64,000 nt of DNA from Candidatus Chromulinivoraceae bacterium (GCA_035478595.1 DATIJL010000011.1:1-64000); one strand, 5' to 3'; numbered from the stretch's first letter, positions 31,797 to 40,598 are shown. Numbers and translations are program-made. The notes: generated from the letters alone by a model not told the origin.

Positions 31797-32771
31797 ATGA
31801 AGGTTTTTATTCAGGTGCCCTGTCTAAATGAAGAGGACACTTTACCGCTTGTACTAAAGAGTATGCCGAAGTCTATCCCAGGTGTCGATAAGATAGAGGT
31901 CTTGATTATCGATGATGGATCAACAGATAAGACTATAGCTGTCGCCAAAAAACTAGGTGTCAAACATTTTGTGAAGCACGCCCACAACCAGGGTCTTGCT
32001 CGGTCATTCCATGACGGAATTAACTATGCTCTTGCTCATGGTGCTGATATTGTCGTCAACACTGACGGAGATAACCAATATCCTCAAGAACGTATCGGTG
32101 ATCTTGTACAGCCAATTCTTCGTAATGAAGCTGACATGGTAATTGGCGACCGTCAGACTCATCAGATTGCTCATTTTTCCCGCTTCAAAAAGACTATGCA
32201 ACGCTTTGGCACCTATGTCGTCAACCAAGCAGCAGGCAGTAATCTACCAGACGCTGCAAGCGGCTTTCGTGCGTATTCACGCGAGTCACTTTATCGACTA
32301 AATGTCATCACACAGTTTAGCTACACCATGGAAACAATCGTTCAGGCTGGGAATAAGCATTTACGTATAACGAGTCTCGCAATTGACACAAACCCGAAAA
32401 TGCGTGAATCACGCTTATTTAAAAATAGCTGGCACCACATGGCAAAATCAGCTCAAGCTATTACGCGCAGTTATTTTATGTTTAAGCCATTTGCTTTCTT
32501 TGGTTGGTTGGGACTGTTCTTGTTTATTGCCGGTTCGATACCGTTTATCAGCTACGCTATCAATAAACTCGTGAGCCAACACAGTGGTGCTCACCTACAA
32601 TCTCTCATATTGGGAGTAACCCTCGTAACAGCATCTCTACTATCATTGGCGCTTGGTGTTATTGCCGATCTTCAACGAATTAACCGCGTTTTACATGAGG
32701 ACACACTCGAGCGACTAAAACGAATAGAATTCGGTAGAGACAAGACACAGAATTTACAATCAGATGAGTAA
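31797..32771 (+). CDS. GT2 polyprenyl-phosphate glycosyltransferase
   Basis: 324 aa. GT-A domain with IQVPCLNEEDTLP, IIDDGSTDKT and VNTDGDNQYP (the DxD region), typical of DPM1/GtrB-like enzymes that load a sugar on polyprenyl phosphate, followed by two C-terminal membrane helices (about 233-255 and 270-292). Probably supplies the lipid-linked sugar used by the GT-C protein encoded next, with which it overlaps by eight bases. Confidence 0.88.
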   Translation: MKVFIQVPCLNEEDTLPLVLKSMPKSIPGVDKIEVLIIDDGSTDKTIAVAKKLGVKHFVKHAHNQGLARSFHDGINYALAHGADIVVNTDGDNQYPQERIGDLVQPILRNEADMVIGDRQTHQIAHFSRFKKTMQRFGTYVVNQAAGSNLPDAASGFRAYSRESLYRLNVITQFSYTMETIVQAGNKHLRITSLAIDTNPKMRESRLFKNSWHHMAKSAQAITRSYFMFKPFAFFGWLGLFLFIAGSIPFISYAINKLVSQHSGAHLQSLILGVTLVTASLLSLALGVIADLQRINRVLHEDTLERLKRIEFGRDKTQNLQSDE

Positions 32772-34272
32772 ACCTAGTTCCATAGCTCAAAAAATAATTA
32801 CCATTCTTGGATCAAAAAAATTCTTCTACGTGGTGGTTGGCGTACTTGTGGCCGGAGCAGGATGGTTTGCTCTAACCGCCGCATATCCGATGGCTTTCGA
32901 TGAAAGTTTTCACTTTGGTATTATTCAAATCTACGCCCATCAATGGAGTCCAATTCTCACCTCTACCCCTCCTGATTCTGGTCAATTTGGTGAATTAACT
33001 CATGATCCATCGTATCTTTATCATTATTTGATGAGTTTCCCGTATCGTCTCATTGGCCTTTTTGTGCATAATTTTGTAGGTCAGGTAATTATTATGCGCT
33101 TTCTTAATATAGGACTATTCACCGGTGGATTGTTTGCTTTTCGCAAGCTACTTCTTAGGATCGGTGTATCATCAGCATTAGTCAATTTTTCACTTCTTAT
33201 GCTAGTGCTTTTGCCTGTTACACCATTTCTAGCAGCTCATATCAACTACGATAATATGCTCTTCTTGCTTGTGCCAATTAACTTGCTGCTTGTGCTGTCG
33301 TGCGCCCAAACCACAGCAGAAGACCATCAAATGAGCATTCGCGGGCTTAGCCTTGTAATTACTTTGGGTATGCTAACTAGCCTAGTTAAATACGTCTATT
33401 TGCCAATATTTGTGGCCAGCCTCGCCTATCTTGTGATTATCGTGTTGCGTAGTCATCCTAAAGAAATACTCTCCAACTTTGTTAAATCAACCCATAGTCT
33501 GCAACTTCGTATAAAAATAGGTCTCATCGTGATGTTAGCAGTGAGCAGCGGCTTATTCCTGCAGCGATACGCAATAAACGTAGTTAAATACCATAATATA
33601 CAACCAGATTGTAATAGAGTAGAAACGTTAGATCACTGCATGCAGTATGGACCTTGGGCGCGTAACTATCTTCTTGAGACAACGGCCAAGTCATCGTCGT
33701 CCCGACCATCACATGATATTTTGCCTGTTTTTTTGATATCCTGGATAGAATCTCTACTCTATCGGCTTTATTTTGCGATCAACTACGACTTCACAGAATA
33801 TGCGCCGTTTCCTATACCAGTTACAATGGCATGCGCTATTTGCATAATTGGAATAACTCTAGCGGTGATCTTTTGGCATTCGATCCTCCGGATGACAATA
33901 CACATTTGGTTATTGGTAGCAGTTATAATCACTTATTGTCTGAGTCTACTCTATGTCAACTACACCGAGTATCTGCGTTTTGATCAAACGGTTGCTATTA
34001 ATGGACGTTACCTCATACCGCTATTACCTCTTATATTCGCTATTGTTGGCTTAGCCTTTAAAAGCCTACTCGCAAGATTTTGGCGTTCAAGTAATTCTAT
34101 GAAAAGTTCGCTAGCCGTCATCGCAATACTACTCGCCCTGCAGGGCGGTGGCGCCCTAACCTATCTCGTATATAGCAACCCTACTTGGTACTGGGGTAAC
34201 AACCCGCTCACCGGTCTTAATGTGACCGCTCAAAAAATTATCACACCACTCATAGTTGGTGCTAAAAAGTAG
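32764..34272 (+). CDS. GT-C-type membrane glycosyltransferase
   Basis: 502-aa polytopic protein with about 11-12 helices. AYPMAFDESFHFG shows the Asp-Glu pair in the first extracytoplasmic loop that is typical of GT-C enzymes using polyprenyl-linked sugars. Large loops near residues 270-310 with two cysteines (QPDCNRVETLDHCMQYGP). Substrate unknown. Coupled to the upstream GT2, so the two likely transfer one sugar to a glycan or protein outside the membrane. Confidence 0.75.
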   Translation: MSKPSSIAQKIITILGSKKFFYVVVGVLVAGAGWFALTAAYPMAFDESFHFGIIQIYAHQWSPILTSTPPDSGQFGELTHDPSYLYHYLMSFPYRLIGLFVHNFVGQVIIMRFLNIGLFTGGLFAFRKLLLRIGVSSALVNFSLLMLVLLPVTPFLAAHINYDNMLFLLVPINLLLVLSCAQTTAEDHQMSIRGLSLVITLGMLTSLVKYVYLPIFVASLAYLVIIVLRSHPKEILSNFVKSTHSLQLRIKIGLIVMLAVSSGLFLQRYAINVVKYHNIQPDCNRVETLDHCMQYGPWARNYLLETTAKSSSSRPSHDILPVFLISWIESLLYRLYFAINYDFTEYAPFPIPVTMACAICIIGITLAVIFWHSILRMTIHIWLLVAVIITYCLSLLYVNYTEYLRFDQTVAINGRYLIPLLPLIFAIVGLAFKSLLARFWRSSNSMKSSLAVIAILLALQGGGALTYLVYSNPTWYWGNNPLTGLNVTAQKIITPLIVGAKK

Positions 34273-34292
34273 TCTGGGCTAGAATAATAACA

Positions 34293-35180
34293 ATGCAAAG
34301 ATTACCTCAATTACCCTTCTTTAGCTGGGTAAAGCAACACCGTAAACCACTAGCAATCATTGTTATTGTTGCATCACTGGCCTTTCTTATCACCTATATC
34401 ATCCTTAAACCGGGCGTTGTTACAAGTATTCTCCAAACCAATCCTCGAGTCATCTTTGCCCTTCTCATATTGTATCTAGGTGTCCTTGGTACGCAATTTG
34501 TCATAATGTACGCCACGATTCGACTTTGTAAGAAGAATCTATCGCTCAAGAATGGAGTCTTTTTATCCATTTACTCGGCTGTTGCTAATTTTTTTGGCCC
34601 ATTACAAAGTGGGCCGGGTGTTCGAGCCATCTATTTAAAACAAAAAATTGGGCTGCGAATTCGAGACTACACCGCAGCGACGCTTTTTTACTACTTTGCT
34701 TTTGCGGCAATTAACGGATCACTGCTTTTTATTAACTCGATACCAATCTTGACAACCACAGGCATGCTGTTGGCTATTACGATGACTATTCTTGGCACTA
34801 AAAGATTTCATTTTGATAGTCTATCTAGATTCATTATCGTCATATTTTTTACAACCATAGTACAAATCCTGCTCATGACAACCATTTACTTTGTTGAGCT
34901 TAATGCTGTTCATGGCGGATCTGGTTATTCCTTTTTGCAGTCTCTCGTATATAGCGCCAGTGCTAATTTGTCTCTCTTTGTCTCGATTACGCCCGGAGCA
35001 ATCGGTATTCGCGAAACATTTATTGTGTTTGCGCAGTCACTTCACCACATATCGCTCAGCACCATAATAGCTGCGGGCGTATTAGACCGAGCCTTTTATA
35101 TAGTATTCCTCATTGGCCTTTTTGCGGTGTCGTCGAGTATGCACCTAAAAAATATGTTTAGTAGTAAAAAGCCTTCTTAG
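34293..35180 (+). CDS. Flippase-like membrane protein (LPG synthase TM/UPF0104 type)
   Basis: 295 aa, about eight helices. The pattern SAVANFFGPLQSGPGVRAIYLKQ cut at its centre matches the lysylphosphatidylglycerol-synthase transmembrane family, as does the later SITPGAIGIRETF. Members act as lipid or lipid-sugar flippases. TAGAAT lies seven bases before ATG. Its end overlaps the convergent GT4 gene by 36 bases. Confidence 0.8.
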   Translation: MQRLPQLPFFSWVKQHRKPLAIIVIVASLAFLITYIILKPGVVTSILQTNPRVIFALLILYLGVLGTQFVIMYATIRLCKKNLSLKNGVFLSIYSAVANFFGPLQSGPGVRAIYLKQKIGLRIRDYTAATLFYYFAFAAINGSLLFINSIPILTTTGMLLAITMTILGTKRFHFDSLSRFIIVIFFTTIVQILLMTTIYFVELNAVHGGSGYSFLQSLVYSASANLSLFVSITPGAIGIRETFIVFAQSLHHISLSTIIAAGVLDRAFYIVFLIGLFAVSSSMHLKNMFSSKKPS

Positions 35181-36242
35181 ATCGCTGGCAATTTGTTTTG
35201 ATGAGAACGAACGTTCATACAACTTGCGGCCATTTCCAGCAATAACCTGCAACTCATTCGGGTGCGCGTAGGCCCATTCAATGACGCGAGCAATCGCATC
35301 AGAGTCTGCTTGAGGGACCACTAACGCATCTTTTTTATCTGTAAATAACCGAGTCTCTTGGTTTTTACCAACGATCGTCGCACGGGTCGAAGCTAAAAAC
35401 TGGTAGGTCTTACCTGTCACGACATACTGAGCCTGAACAGTATTACCAAATGGCCCACCAAGACATACATTACTCTGCTCAAAAATCTCAGGTAGTTTAG
35501 AGTATTCAACCCAACTATCGTAAAGAATCCGGGCGCCTTTTAACTGAGCGCTCTTTACTGCCTCGGCCGCCTCATGCTTACCGCCAACGATATGAAATTC
35601 TATGTTGCTATTGGTTGCTAGCTTAACCGCAGCGTCTAGCACATACTCAATGCCGTGTAGCGGCAGCATGTTACCGTAGTAAAGAACACGAAATTGTTTT
35701 TTAGTGGGCGATGGCAGTGGCTTAAATATTGACTCATCTGCTCCTACAGGAATAACGAAATATTTACTCGTCGGCAGCGACATGAGTTTTGCGGAGTAGC
35801 CTGCGTGCGAGTCTGTATCGGCAATAACCACCTGCGTATATTTCATCATTTTGCTATAAAAAATTCGCAGTAGGTAGCCGAAAAATGACAACGGACCCAC
35901 TAGATGTTTATGTTCATACACAAACCACTCTACTGGATTAATAAACTCGTCGTAGAGGATCTTTTTGCCCGCTCCAATCATCAGAATGAGTGGTAAGATC
36001 TCATACCCCCGAAAGGTAATTAAATACGCATCAGGGTTCTTAGTAAAACGTACCTTCAATAGCTCAAGTAGAACATCAGCGTAGCGCAAGACGTTGGTAT
36101 GACGATTTTTAACGATGATTACCTCGCCAAACACCTTACTGTCCTTTAAACCTTGGCGTAGGGTTGCTGCACGTAAATAGTCGGGCTGTCGGTAGCAGGT
36201 CACAATACAAATTGTCGGTTTTCTGGAAACGTTACGAGACAT
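35145..36242 (-). CDS. Glycosyltransferase, GT-B fold (GT4-like)
   Basis: 365 aa with two Rossmann halves. The C-terminal half carries VLYYGNMLPLHGIEYVLDAA and the FHIVGG strand of GT4 enzymes; the usual E-x7-E site is only partly clear (FEQSNVCLGGPFG). Cytoplasmic, donor unknown. ATG follows TATAAT by six bases. Overlaps tail-to-tail with the flippase-like gene. Confidence 0.8.
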   Translation of the reverse strand: MSRNVSRKPTICIVTCYRQPDYLRAATLRQGLKDSKVFGEVIIVKNRHTNVLRYADVLLELLKVRFTKNPDAYLITFRGYEILPLILMIGAGKKILYDEFINPVEWFVYEHKHLVGPLSFFGYLLRIFYSKMMKYTQVVIADTDSHAGYSAKLMSLPTSKYFVIPVGADESIFKPLPSPTKKQFRVLYYGNMLPLHGIEYVLDAAVKLATNSNIEFHIVGGKHEAAEAVKSAQLKGARILYDSWVEYSKLPEIFEQSNVCLGGPFGNTVQAQYVVTGKTYQFLASTRATIVGKNQETRLFTDKKDALVVPQADSDAIARVIEWAYAHPNELQVIAGNGRKLYERSFSSKQIASDLRRLFTTKHIF

Positions 36243-36330
36243 GCAAATATTATACCTTTATTACGCACAACTATCCCATATCTTGGCCTAGAAGCTTTCC
36301 AGATCCATACTTCTAATCAGGGGTATTTCG

Positions 36331-36492
36331 ATGAGTAAAAATCTGATATTAGTAATATTTGTTCTGTTCATGATAGTAACCGTAGTGGCCATAGACCTGC
36401 TATTCTTTAGGGACCGATTTTGGGCGAGATTACTCTCCAACATAGGGATTGTGTTAGTTTTTATAGGCTTCTATCTAAGATTTTTTCGTTGA
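36331..36492 (+). CDS. Small membrane protein, 53 aa
   Basis: Two hydrophobic helices (about 4-24 and 36-51) joined by a charged turn FFRDRFWARLLSN. AGGGG lies about seven bases before ATG. The layout is common for small conserved membrane proteins of CPR bacteria. It fills most of the 320-base gap between the GT4 and Nudix genes. Confidence 0.6.
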   Translation: MSKNLILVIFVLFMIVTVVAIDLLFFRDRFWARLLSNIGIVLVFIGFYLRFFR

Positions 36493-36564
36493 TCTACGTC
36501 AAAAGAACCTACGAACGAGACTCTTCTTGTATCGATTGTTTTCAACCAATGCTGTTAGGATAAC

Positions 36565-37101
36565 CTAAAGTAGATTTTGGACTCGTGCTTCAAGCAGTAT
36601 AGCTCGACATTGCAAGCACCTAAGATCTCTTAACAACTCCTCGTAAGTGTAGCTCTTGGCATCGCTTGGCAAGGTAACATCCGACTTTAGGTTGACAATA
36701 TACCCATGCAGCTTTTGATTTGAAAAGGCACTATCTACGTACAGTGGTGATTTTGTTACCAGCATTATATCTATCGATACGGATTCATCTAAGGAAAGCT
36801 CACGCCTTAGCGTGATCTCAGCAGCCACGGTTGGTTCGAGCGAATCAACCCTACCACCAACAAAGTCGAGTGTTTTTTCATCGGCGCCTGGACGAAACTG
36901 TTCGCCACCCAAAATAAATTGGCCCTCTTTTACGACAATAATGATAACCGAGTCTGAGCGATCTACTGTCACATATTCCAGCGTGCGACCATCGTTGCTT
37001 TTTACCGCATCTTTATAAATAGTAATCCACTTAGACTGAACTAGTGACTCTCTTCCAATTCTTTCTTTTGGTTGTGAACCGATAGAACTGCTTGTACTCA
37101 T
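36565..37101 (-). CDS. Nudix-fold protein with degenerate Nudix box
   Basis: 178 aa. The fold start (LVQSKWITIYKDAV, IIVVKEGQFILGGEQFRPG) matches ADP-ribose pyrophosphatase-type Nudix proteins, but the box reads FVGGRVDSLEPTVAAEITLRRELSLDES: three residues are inserted between E and RREL, and the EExG end is LDES (shown here as separate pieces GGRVDSLE and RRELSLDES). Metal binding and catalysis may be lost. TATTAT is seven bases before ATG. Confidence 0.7.
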   Translation of the reverse strand: MSTSSSIGSQPKERIGRESLVQSKWITIYKDAVKSNDGRTLEYVTVDRSDSVIIIVVKEGQFILGGEQFRPGADEKTLDFVGGRVDSLEPTVAAEITLRRELSLDESVSIDIMLVTKSPLYVDSAFSNQKLHGYIVNLKSDVTLPSDAKSYTYEELLRDLRCLQCRAILLEARVQNLL

Positions 37102-37227
37102 ACCTTTAATAATAGCAGATGTGTACTAGGATTTACCTTTACCCTATAGTCTGCAAGCACTAAACTCACAACACCCCATAGGTTGACGACTCGTTTTTGT
37201 GAGTGTCGACGTTCTTAAGGATTTCTA

Positions 37228-37247
37228 GTAGATTATCCGTAATCTAC
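37228..37247 (-). terminator. Inverted repeat at the end of the lipoprotein-like gene
   Basis: GTAGATTA / TAATCTAC with a four-base loop, overlapping the stop codon. No T run, so termination is uncertain. Confidence 0.35.
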
Positions 37248-37846
37248 CAACTACTTCCGCTTCCATTCGTTGGATTAGAGCTATCACCACTCGAAGACGA
37301 CGAAGTTGTTGACGTAGACGGTGTCGGATTGGCGACTGGTTTTGCAACGGTAAAGTTAGAAGTCCCATTACCCGTTATTTGGTTATTGCTATCACTAGTG
37401 AATGTATAGAGAGGCATGCCATTATAGGTAAATTGCGTTTGTCCGTCATCGGCGCGCTTTATAGTCCCTATTCCAGCGGGAAGACCTGTCGTCGCACCGC
37501 TATCTTGGTAAGCCGGCCACAAAGAAATACATGAACCAGTACAATTACTCACTCCATTACTATCACCTCCATAAATATAAAGAGGATGCCCGTTAGAATC
37601 AGTCAGATATTGTCCAAGTTTTGAGTCTGTCTTGGTGGTTAAAATAGCATTATTGACCGGTGGTACGCTACCACTACTAGCAGTGGACTGAGACTGGCTT
37701 GAATTTCCATAGGGATTCGCATGATTCCTCATATAGAAATAATAGATGGCAAAATAGATAAGTCCACCTACAATAACGTAGAGCAGGATCCATTGCCATA
37801 ATGGTCGTTTACTATATCCTTTAGACTTCTGCGTATCACTTACCAT
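37244..37846 (-). CDS. Membrane-anchored COG4315-like repeat protein
   Basis: 200 aa: one N-terminal membrane helix (about 17-40), a Ser/Gln linker, then the two-repeat domain known from COG4315 lipoproteins (LGQYLTDSNGHPLYIYGGD with CTGSCISLWPAY, and FTYNGMPLYTFTSD), ending in a low-complexity Ser/Thr tail. Located outside the membrane; function unknown. The two cysteines flanking TGS can pair. AAAGG lies nine bases before ATG. Confidence 0.8.
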   Translation of the reverse strand: MVSDTQKSKGYSKRPLWQWILLYVIVGGLIYFAIYYFYMRNHANPYGNSSQSQSTASSGSVPPVNNAILTTKTDSKLGQYLTDSNGHPLYIYGGDSNGVSNCTGSCISLWPAYQDSGATTGLPAGIGTIKRADDGQTQFTYNGMPLYTFTSDSNNQITGNGTSNFTVAKPVANPTPSTSTTSSSSSGDSSNPTNGSGSSW

Positions 37847-38007
37847 TGCTTCACACCTTTCTCTTAACTATTACATGGAGCTTATGTTTACAGTATGCAA
37901 TCCTCAGTCCAACAATGCAATTTATTGTGGGATGGGCACCAGCCGTACATATCAACTGGTTTATCGAAAATATGAATTTTACATTAGTCCCATGGCATCA
38001 ATGATAT

Positions 38008-38043
38008 TATAGTGACGTGGCTGGCACACTCCGTGCCCTTTTT
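38008..38043 (+). promoter_or_regulatory. -10 box and leader terminator-like hairpin of the radical SAM gene
   Basis: TATAGT (38008-38013) would start transcription near 38020. Straight after comes GGCAC-ACTCC-GTGCC (38023-38037), then C and TTTTT, ahead of the GAGAGGA ribosome site. This is an attenuator-like arrangement, or simply a terminator for upstream transcripts. Confidence 0.5.
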
Positions 38044-38056
38044 GAGAGGATTCTCC

Positions 38057-39169
38057 ATGTTGGAGATGCCCGAAGCAAACCCGTTTCACCCCGACAAGCT
38101 TCTGCTCCACCGAGCAAAGGTCGCAGCGCTCGCCAACAGTACGATGATCGCCCCTCAGACAATTGAGGTCGATCTCACCGACGGCGCATGCAACCAAGGT
38201 TGTGTGTACTGCTGCTTCAGTTCGGGTGAAGGTAAGAAGATGGTGCGGATCGACCGCACTGCACTCTTGCAAGCGCTCCGAGAAGCCTACGCACTCGGTA
38301 CGCGAGCAGTGGAACTGGTGGGTGGTGGTGAACCTACCGCCCATCCGGAGATCGCCGGTATCATCAGCGACATCTTCGAGATCGGCGCTGGCGATATGGA
38401 GGTTGGTCTTATCACCAACGGTCTGCTCGCCGAGCGAATCCTTTCCGTCGCCCCGCGCATGCGTTTCGTGCGCATCAGTCTCGACACGGCACTTTCAGCA
38501 ACGTACCAGGTACTTCACAAGGTGCCCGCAAGACAGTTCGACAAGGTTCTCACGAACATCGGCAGACTCCGTGCGGAGATGCCCCAGATCACCAACGCGA
38601 GGCAGCTCGGGATTGGCTATCTGGTCGTGCCCCCGTACAACCACCAAGCCGAAGAGGTGATGGCGGGAGCCGAACTGGCTCATGAGCTCAACGTCGATTA
38701 CATCACGTATCGGCCGGTTGAGCTCACCGACGAGCAGCCTCAGAGCTACTGGCGAGAAGCACAACAAGCCATCAGGGCAGCTCGAAAGCACCTGCACGAG
38801 AGCGGCAGTTCCACGGTCGCATTCGGAGGTGTTGGAAACCGCTGGGACACACTTCGTCCCGGGGGTCACCCGACTGGCATCTGCGACGCGAAGCCGTTAG
38901 TCGCAGTGATCCAAGCGAACGGTGACATCGCACACTGCATCCTGTACAGGAATCAGCGTGCGATGCGGATCGGCAACATCCACGAGGGTCCGTTCACAGA
39001 CCAGTGGTTCAGCGAAGAACATCAGAGCGCCTGGCAATCCCGTCAGGTCGATGGCTGCCCAAACCCGTGTAAGCTCTACCGCTACAACGATGTGGTGCGC
39101 GAAGCAAGGACGAACGGCACCGGAGACGCTCCTCCGTACGGAGACGTGGCGCACCACCTGTTCGTCTAG
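38057..39169 (+). CDS. Radical SAM protein with SPASM-like C-terminus
   Basis: 370 aa. [4Fe-4S] motif CNQGCVYC (Cys45, Cys49, Cys52), SAM-binding VELVGGGEPTAHPE, then VGLITNG and VRISLDTA strands of the partial TIM barrel. The C-terminus has extra cysteines (GICDAKP, IAHCILY, DGCPNPCKLY), suggesting auxiliary cluster ligands as in RiPP-maturing enzymes. Start ATG 38057 is chosen for GAGAGGA six bases upstream rather than the longer frame from 38012. Codons end mostly in G or C, unlike neighbours: likely transferred. No precursor peptide is obvious; substrate unknown. Confidence 0.85.
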   Translation: MLEMPEANPFHPDKLLLHRAKVAALANSTMIAPQTIEVDLTDGACNQGCVYCCFSSGEGKKMVRIDRTALLQALREAYALGTRAVELVGGGEPTAHPEIAGIISDIFEIGAGDMEVGLITNGLLAERILSVAPRMRFVRISLDTALSATYQVLHKVPARQFDKVLTNIGRLRAEMPQITNARQLGIGYLVVPPYNHQAEEVMAGAELAHELNVDYITYRPVELTDEQPQSYWREAQQAIRAARKHLHESGSSTVAFGGVGNRWDTLRPGGHPTGICDAKPLVAVIQANGDIAHCILYRNQRAMRIGNIHEGPFTDQWFSEEHQSAWQSRQVDGCPNPCKLYRYNDVVREARTNGTGDAPPYGDVAHHLFV

Positions 39170-39217
39170 ATGAACGAAAGAACAGCCACACCCCAATACG
39201 TCTTTTGACGATTGGAT

Positions 39218-39247
39218 GCCGTCTGCTACTTAAGACTAGCAGACGGC
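39218..39247 (+). terminator. Hairpin after the radical SAM gene
   Basis: Perfect 10-bp stem GCCGTCTGCT / AGCAGACGGC with a 10-base loop and no T tract, similar in style to the hairpin at 1460-1484. Confidence 0.5.
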
Positions 39248-39311
39248 AACTTCAATGATTTTATAAGCACCTAATATTTAAGACGCCAGAACACGACGCA
39301 GCAAAGTTGAT

Positions 39312-40157
39312 CTAGTCGAGATTCTTTTTATTCTGTCGCGGTAAGTAATTTTTCCGACTGATCACCTTCTTACCCGTCTCGTATTCAAGTTGCTTGCGAG
39401 CATTACCAGCTACCGATCCTCCTCGTTGCGCAGCTTGTTTATTCTCAACCAGTCCTTGTGTGCCATCCGTCCTAGCTATTTCAGTTGTAGCTGCTTCACC
39501 TAACTGAGTAAGTAGAAGCTCCAGGTCATTCATGTGGTCGCGTAAGTTTTGCCGTTTAAGACCTTTTATCTTTTTGTATTCGCTCGGCGTAATACCAAAT
39601 GTCGCCTTCGATATTTCTGCAGTAAGTATGGCGTAGTCTTGTTGCAAATCCACACCACGCCTATCCCACTTATCGGTCAATTCCTGACGGATTGCTATAC
39701 ACGTACGCGTCTTTCAATCCATGCATCATCATAACCTTTAGCTCGATACAATGCTTTCATACGTTTCTGAGCTAACTCTGGGTCTTCGATTTCTTGAACA
39801 CGTTCATATCCCGTTCGGGCTAGCCAGCGTTTAAAAGGTTCTGCTTTCTTACTCGAAATGGATTGGACTAAACGAAAACCCCCTCTGTACTCCAAGATAA
39901 TAGCTTCTGCCTTCCACCAGGGGATCAAACGGCAACGCAAGGGGGGGTTCAATTTGAACTACCCCTTTTTCCACAGGTTCAAACAACTTTGATGATTCTT
40001 CGTCTCGATTGCGCATATTGCGAAGATACTGAGCGGGATCTGCTGAATCCGTAAGTACCGCCACAACATCGTTAATTACAAACCACCATTGGCCATCGTG
40101 CAGTTGTTTACGGATTTCTTTCTTTTGAAAAATTGCTAGCTTTAATTCTTCGCTCAT
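39312..40157 (-). pseudogene. BRO/DinD-like gene broken by single-base deletions
   Basis: Three frames in succession encode one BRO-family protein (phage antirepressor-like; BRO-N plus the DinD-like C-terminal region). Frame 1 from ATG 40157 covers IFQKKEIRKQLHDGQWWFVI to IEPPLALPFD; a middle frame covers FRLVQSISSKKAEPFKRWLA to KGYDDAWIERRVR; the last covers LTDKWDRRG to the stop at 39312 (TPSEYKKIKGLKRQNLRDHM). Adding one C near 39918, one C near 39862 and one G near 39704 restores a full reading. TATGAT lies six bases before the start. Decay or assembly error; neighbours are intact, which favours decay. Confidence 0.8.
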
Positions 40158-40251
40158 ATCCTAATCATACCAAGAATGCCACTAGTAACAACATAGAGAG
40201 GAATTAGTTACATTTCGACCGATCATTCCTTATCCTTTTCGGGATTATACA

Positions 40252-40375
40252 AAACAAAAAGAACTTCTTGATGAAGTTCTTTAAGTATAATGATTTTGGC
40301 TCCCTAAAACTGGATTCGAACCAAACACTTCTACCGCCTAAATATTAGGCTCGCTTCACTTTAGCGTACCCCTGT
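40252..40375 (-). other. Degenerate tRNA-like sequence with terminator (left repeat)
   Basis: On the minus strand: a T-arm-like TTTGG-TTCGAAT-CCAGT, then GGGAGCCA as tRNA 3' end, then the AAAGAACTT / AAGTTCTTT hairpin. Upstream the anticodon position is a simple GCCTAA-TAT-TTAGGC hairpin and no D-arm can be formed. Not a functional tRNA by eye. Confidence 0.5.
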
Positions 40376-40417
40376 AATTTGTCAAATTTTTGCATATATT
40401 TTATGTATGAAATGTGA

Positions 40418-40423
40418 TACAAT
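40418..40423 (+). promoter_or_regulatory. -10 box of the toxin-antitoxin operon
   Basis: TACAAT, seven bases, ATG 40431. Confidence 0.5.
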
Positions 40424-40430
40424 AAAAAGT

Positions 40431-40598
40431 ATGAGTAATAGCAAAGTTATTAGTGTAAATGAAAACAGCCCAGAGTTCCTGCTTGAATTGGAACGACGCA
40501 TTAAACTTGCTAAAAATCCTAAAAATCGTATACCACTAAGCATAGCCAAGAAAGATATTCTAAAAAAATATCAGGAGCTTGCTGGTGCAAAAGTATAG
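40431..40598 (+). CDS. Antitoxin partner of the ParE/RelE-like toxin
   Basis: 55-aa charged protein with Lys/Glu-rich helices (FLLELERRIKLAKNPKNR) directly upstream of, and overlapping by 14 bases, a ParE/RelE-like gene. No classical RHH or Phd motif is recognisable, so the antitoxin assignment rests on position and size. First gene inside the island, with its own leaderless-type promoter. Confidence 0.65.
   Translation: MSNSKVISVNENSPEFLLELERRIKLAKNPKNRIPLSIAKKDILKKYQELAGAKV

Noticed and set aside
38163-39196. Several long frames on both strands across the radical SAM gene
   Set aside because: Shadow frames of a G+C-rich gene; none has signals, and the radical SAM motifs are unambiguous.
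39312-40157. Programmed frameshifting in the BRO gene
   Set aside because: Three separate shifts at unrelated sequences without slippery-site features fit deletions better.
40290-40375. Functional tRNA at the left island repeat
   Set aside because: No D-arm, no proper anticodon loop with T33, and a mispaired acceptor; only the 3' part looks like tRNA.
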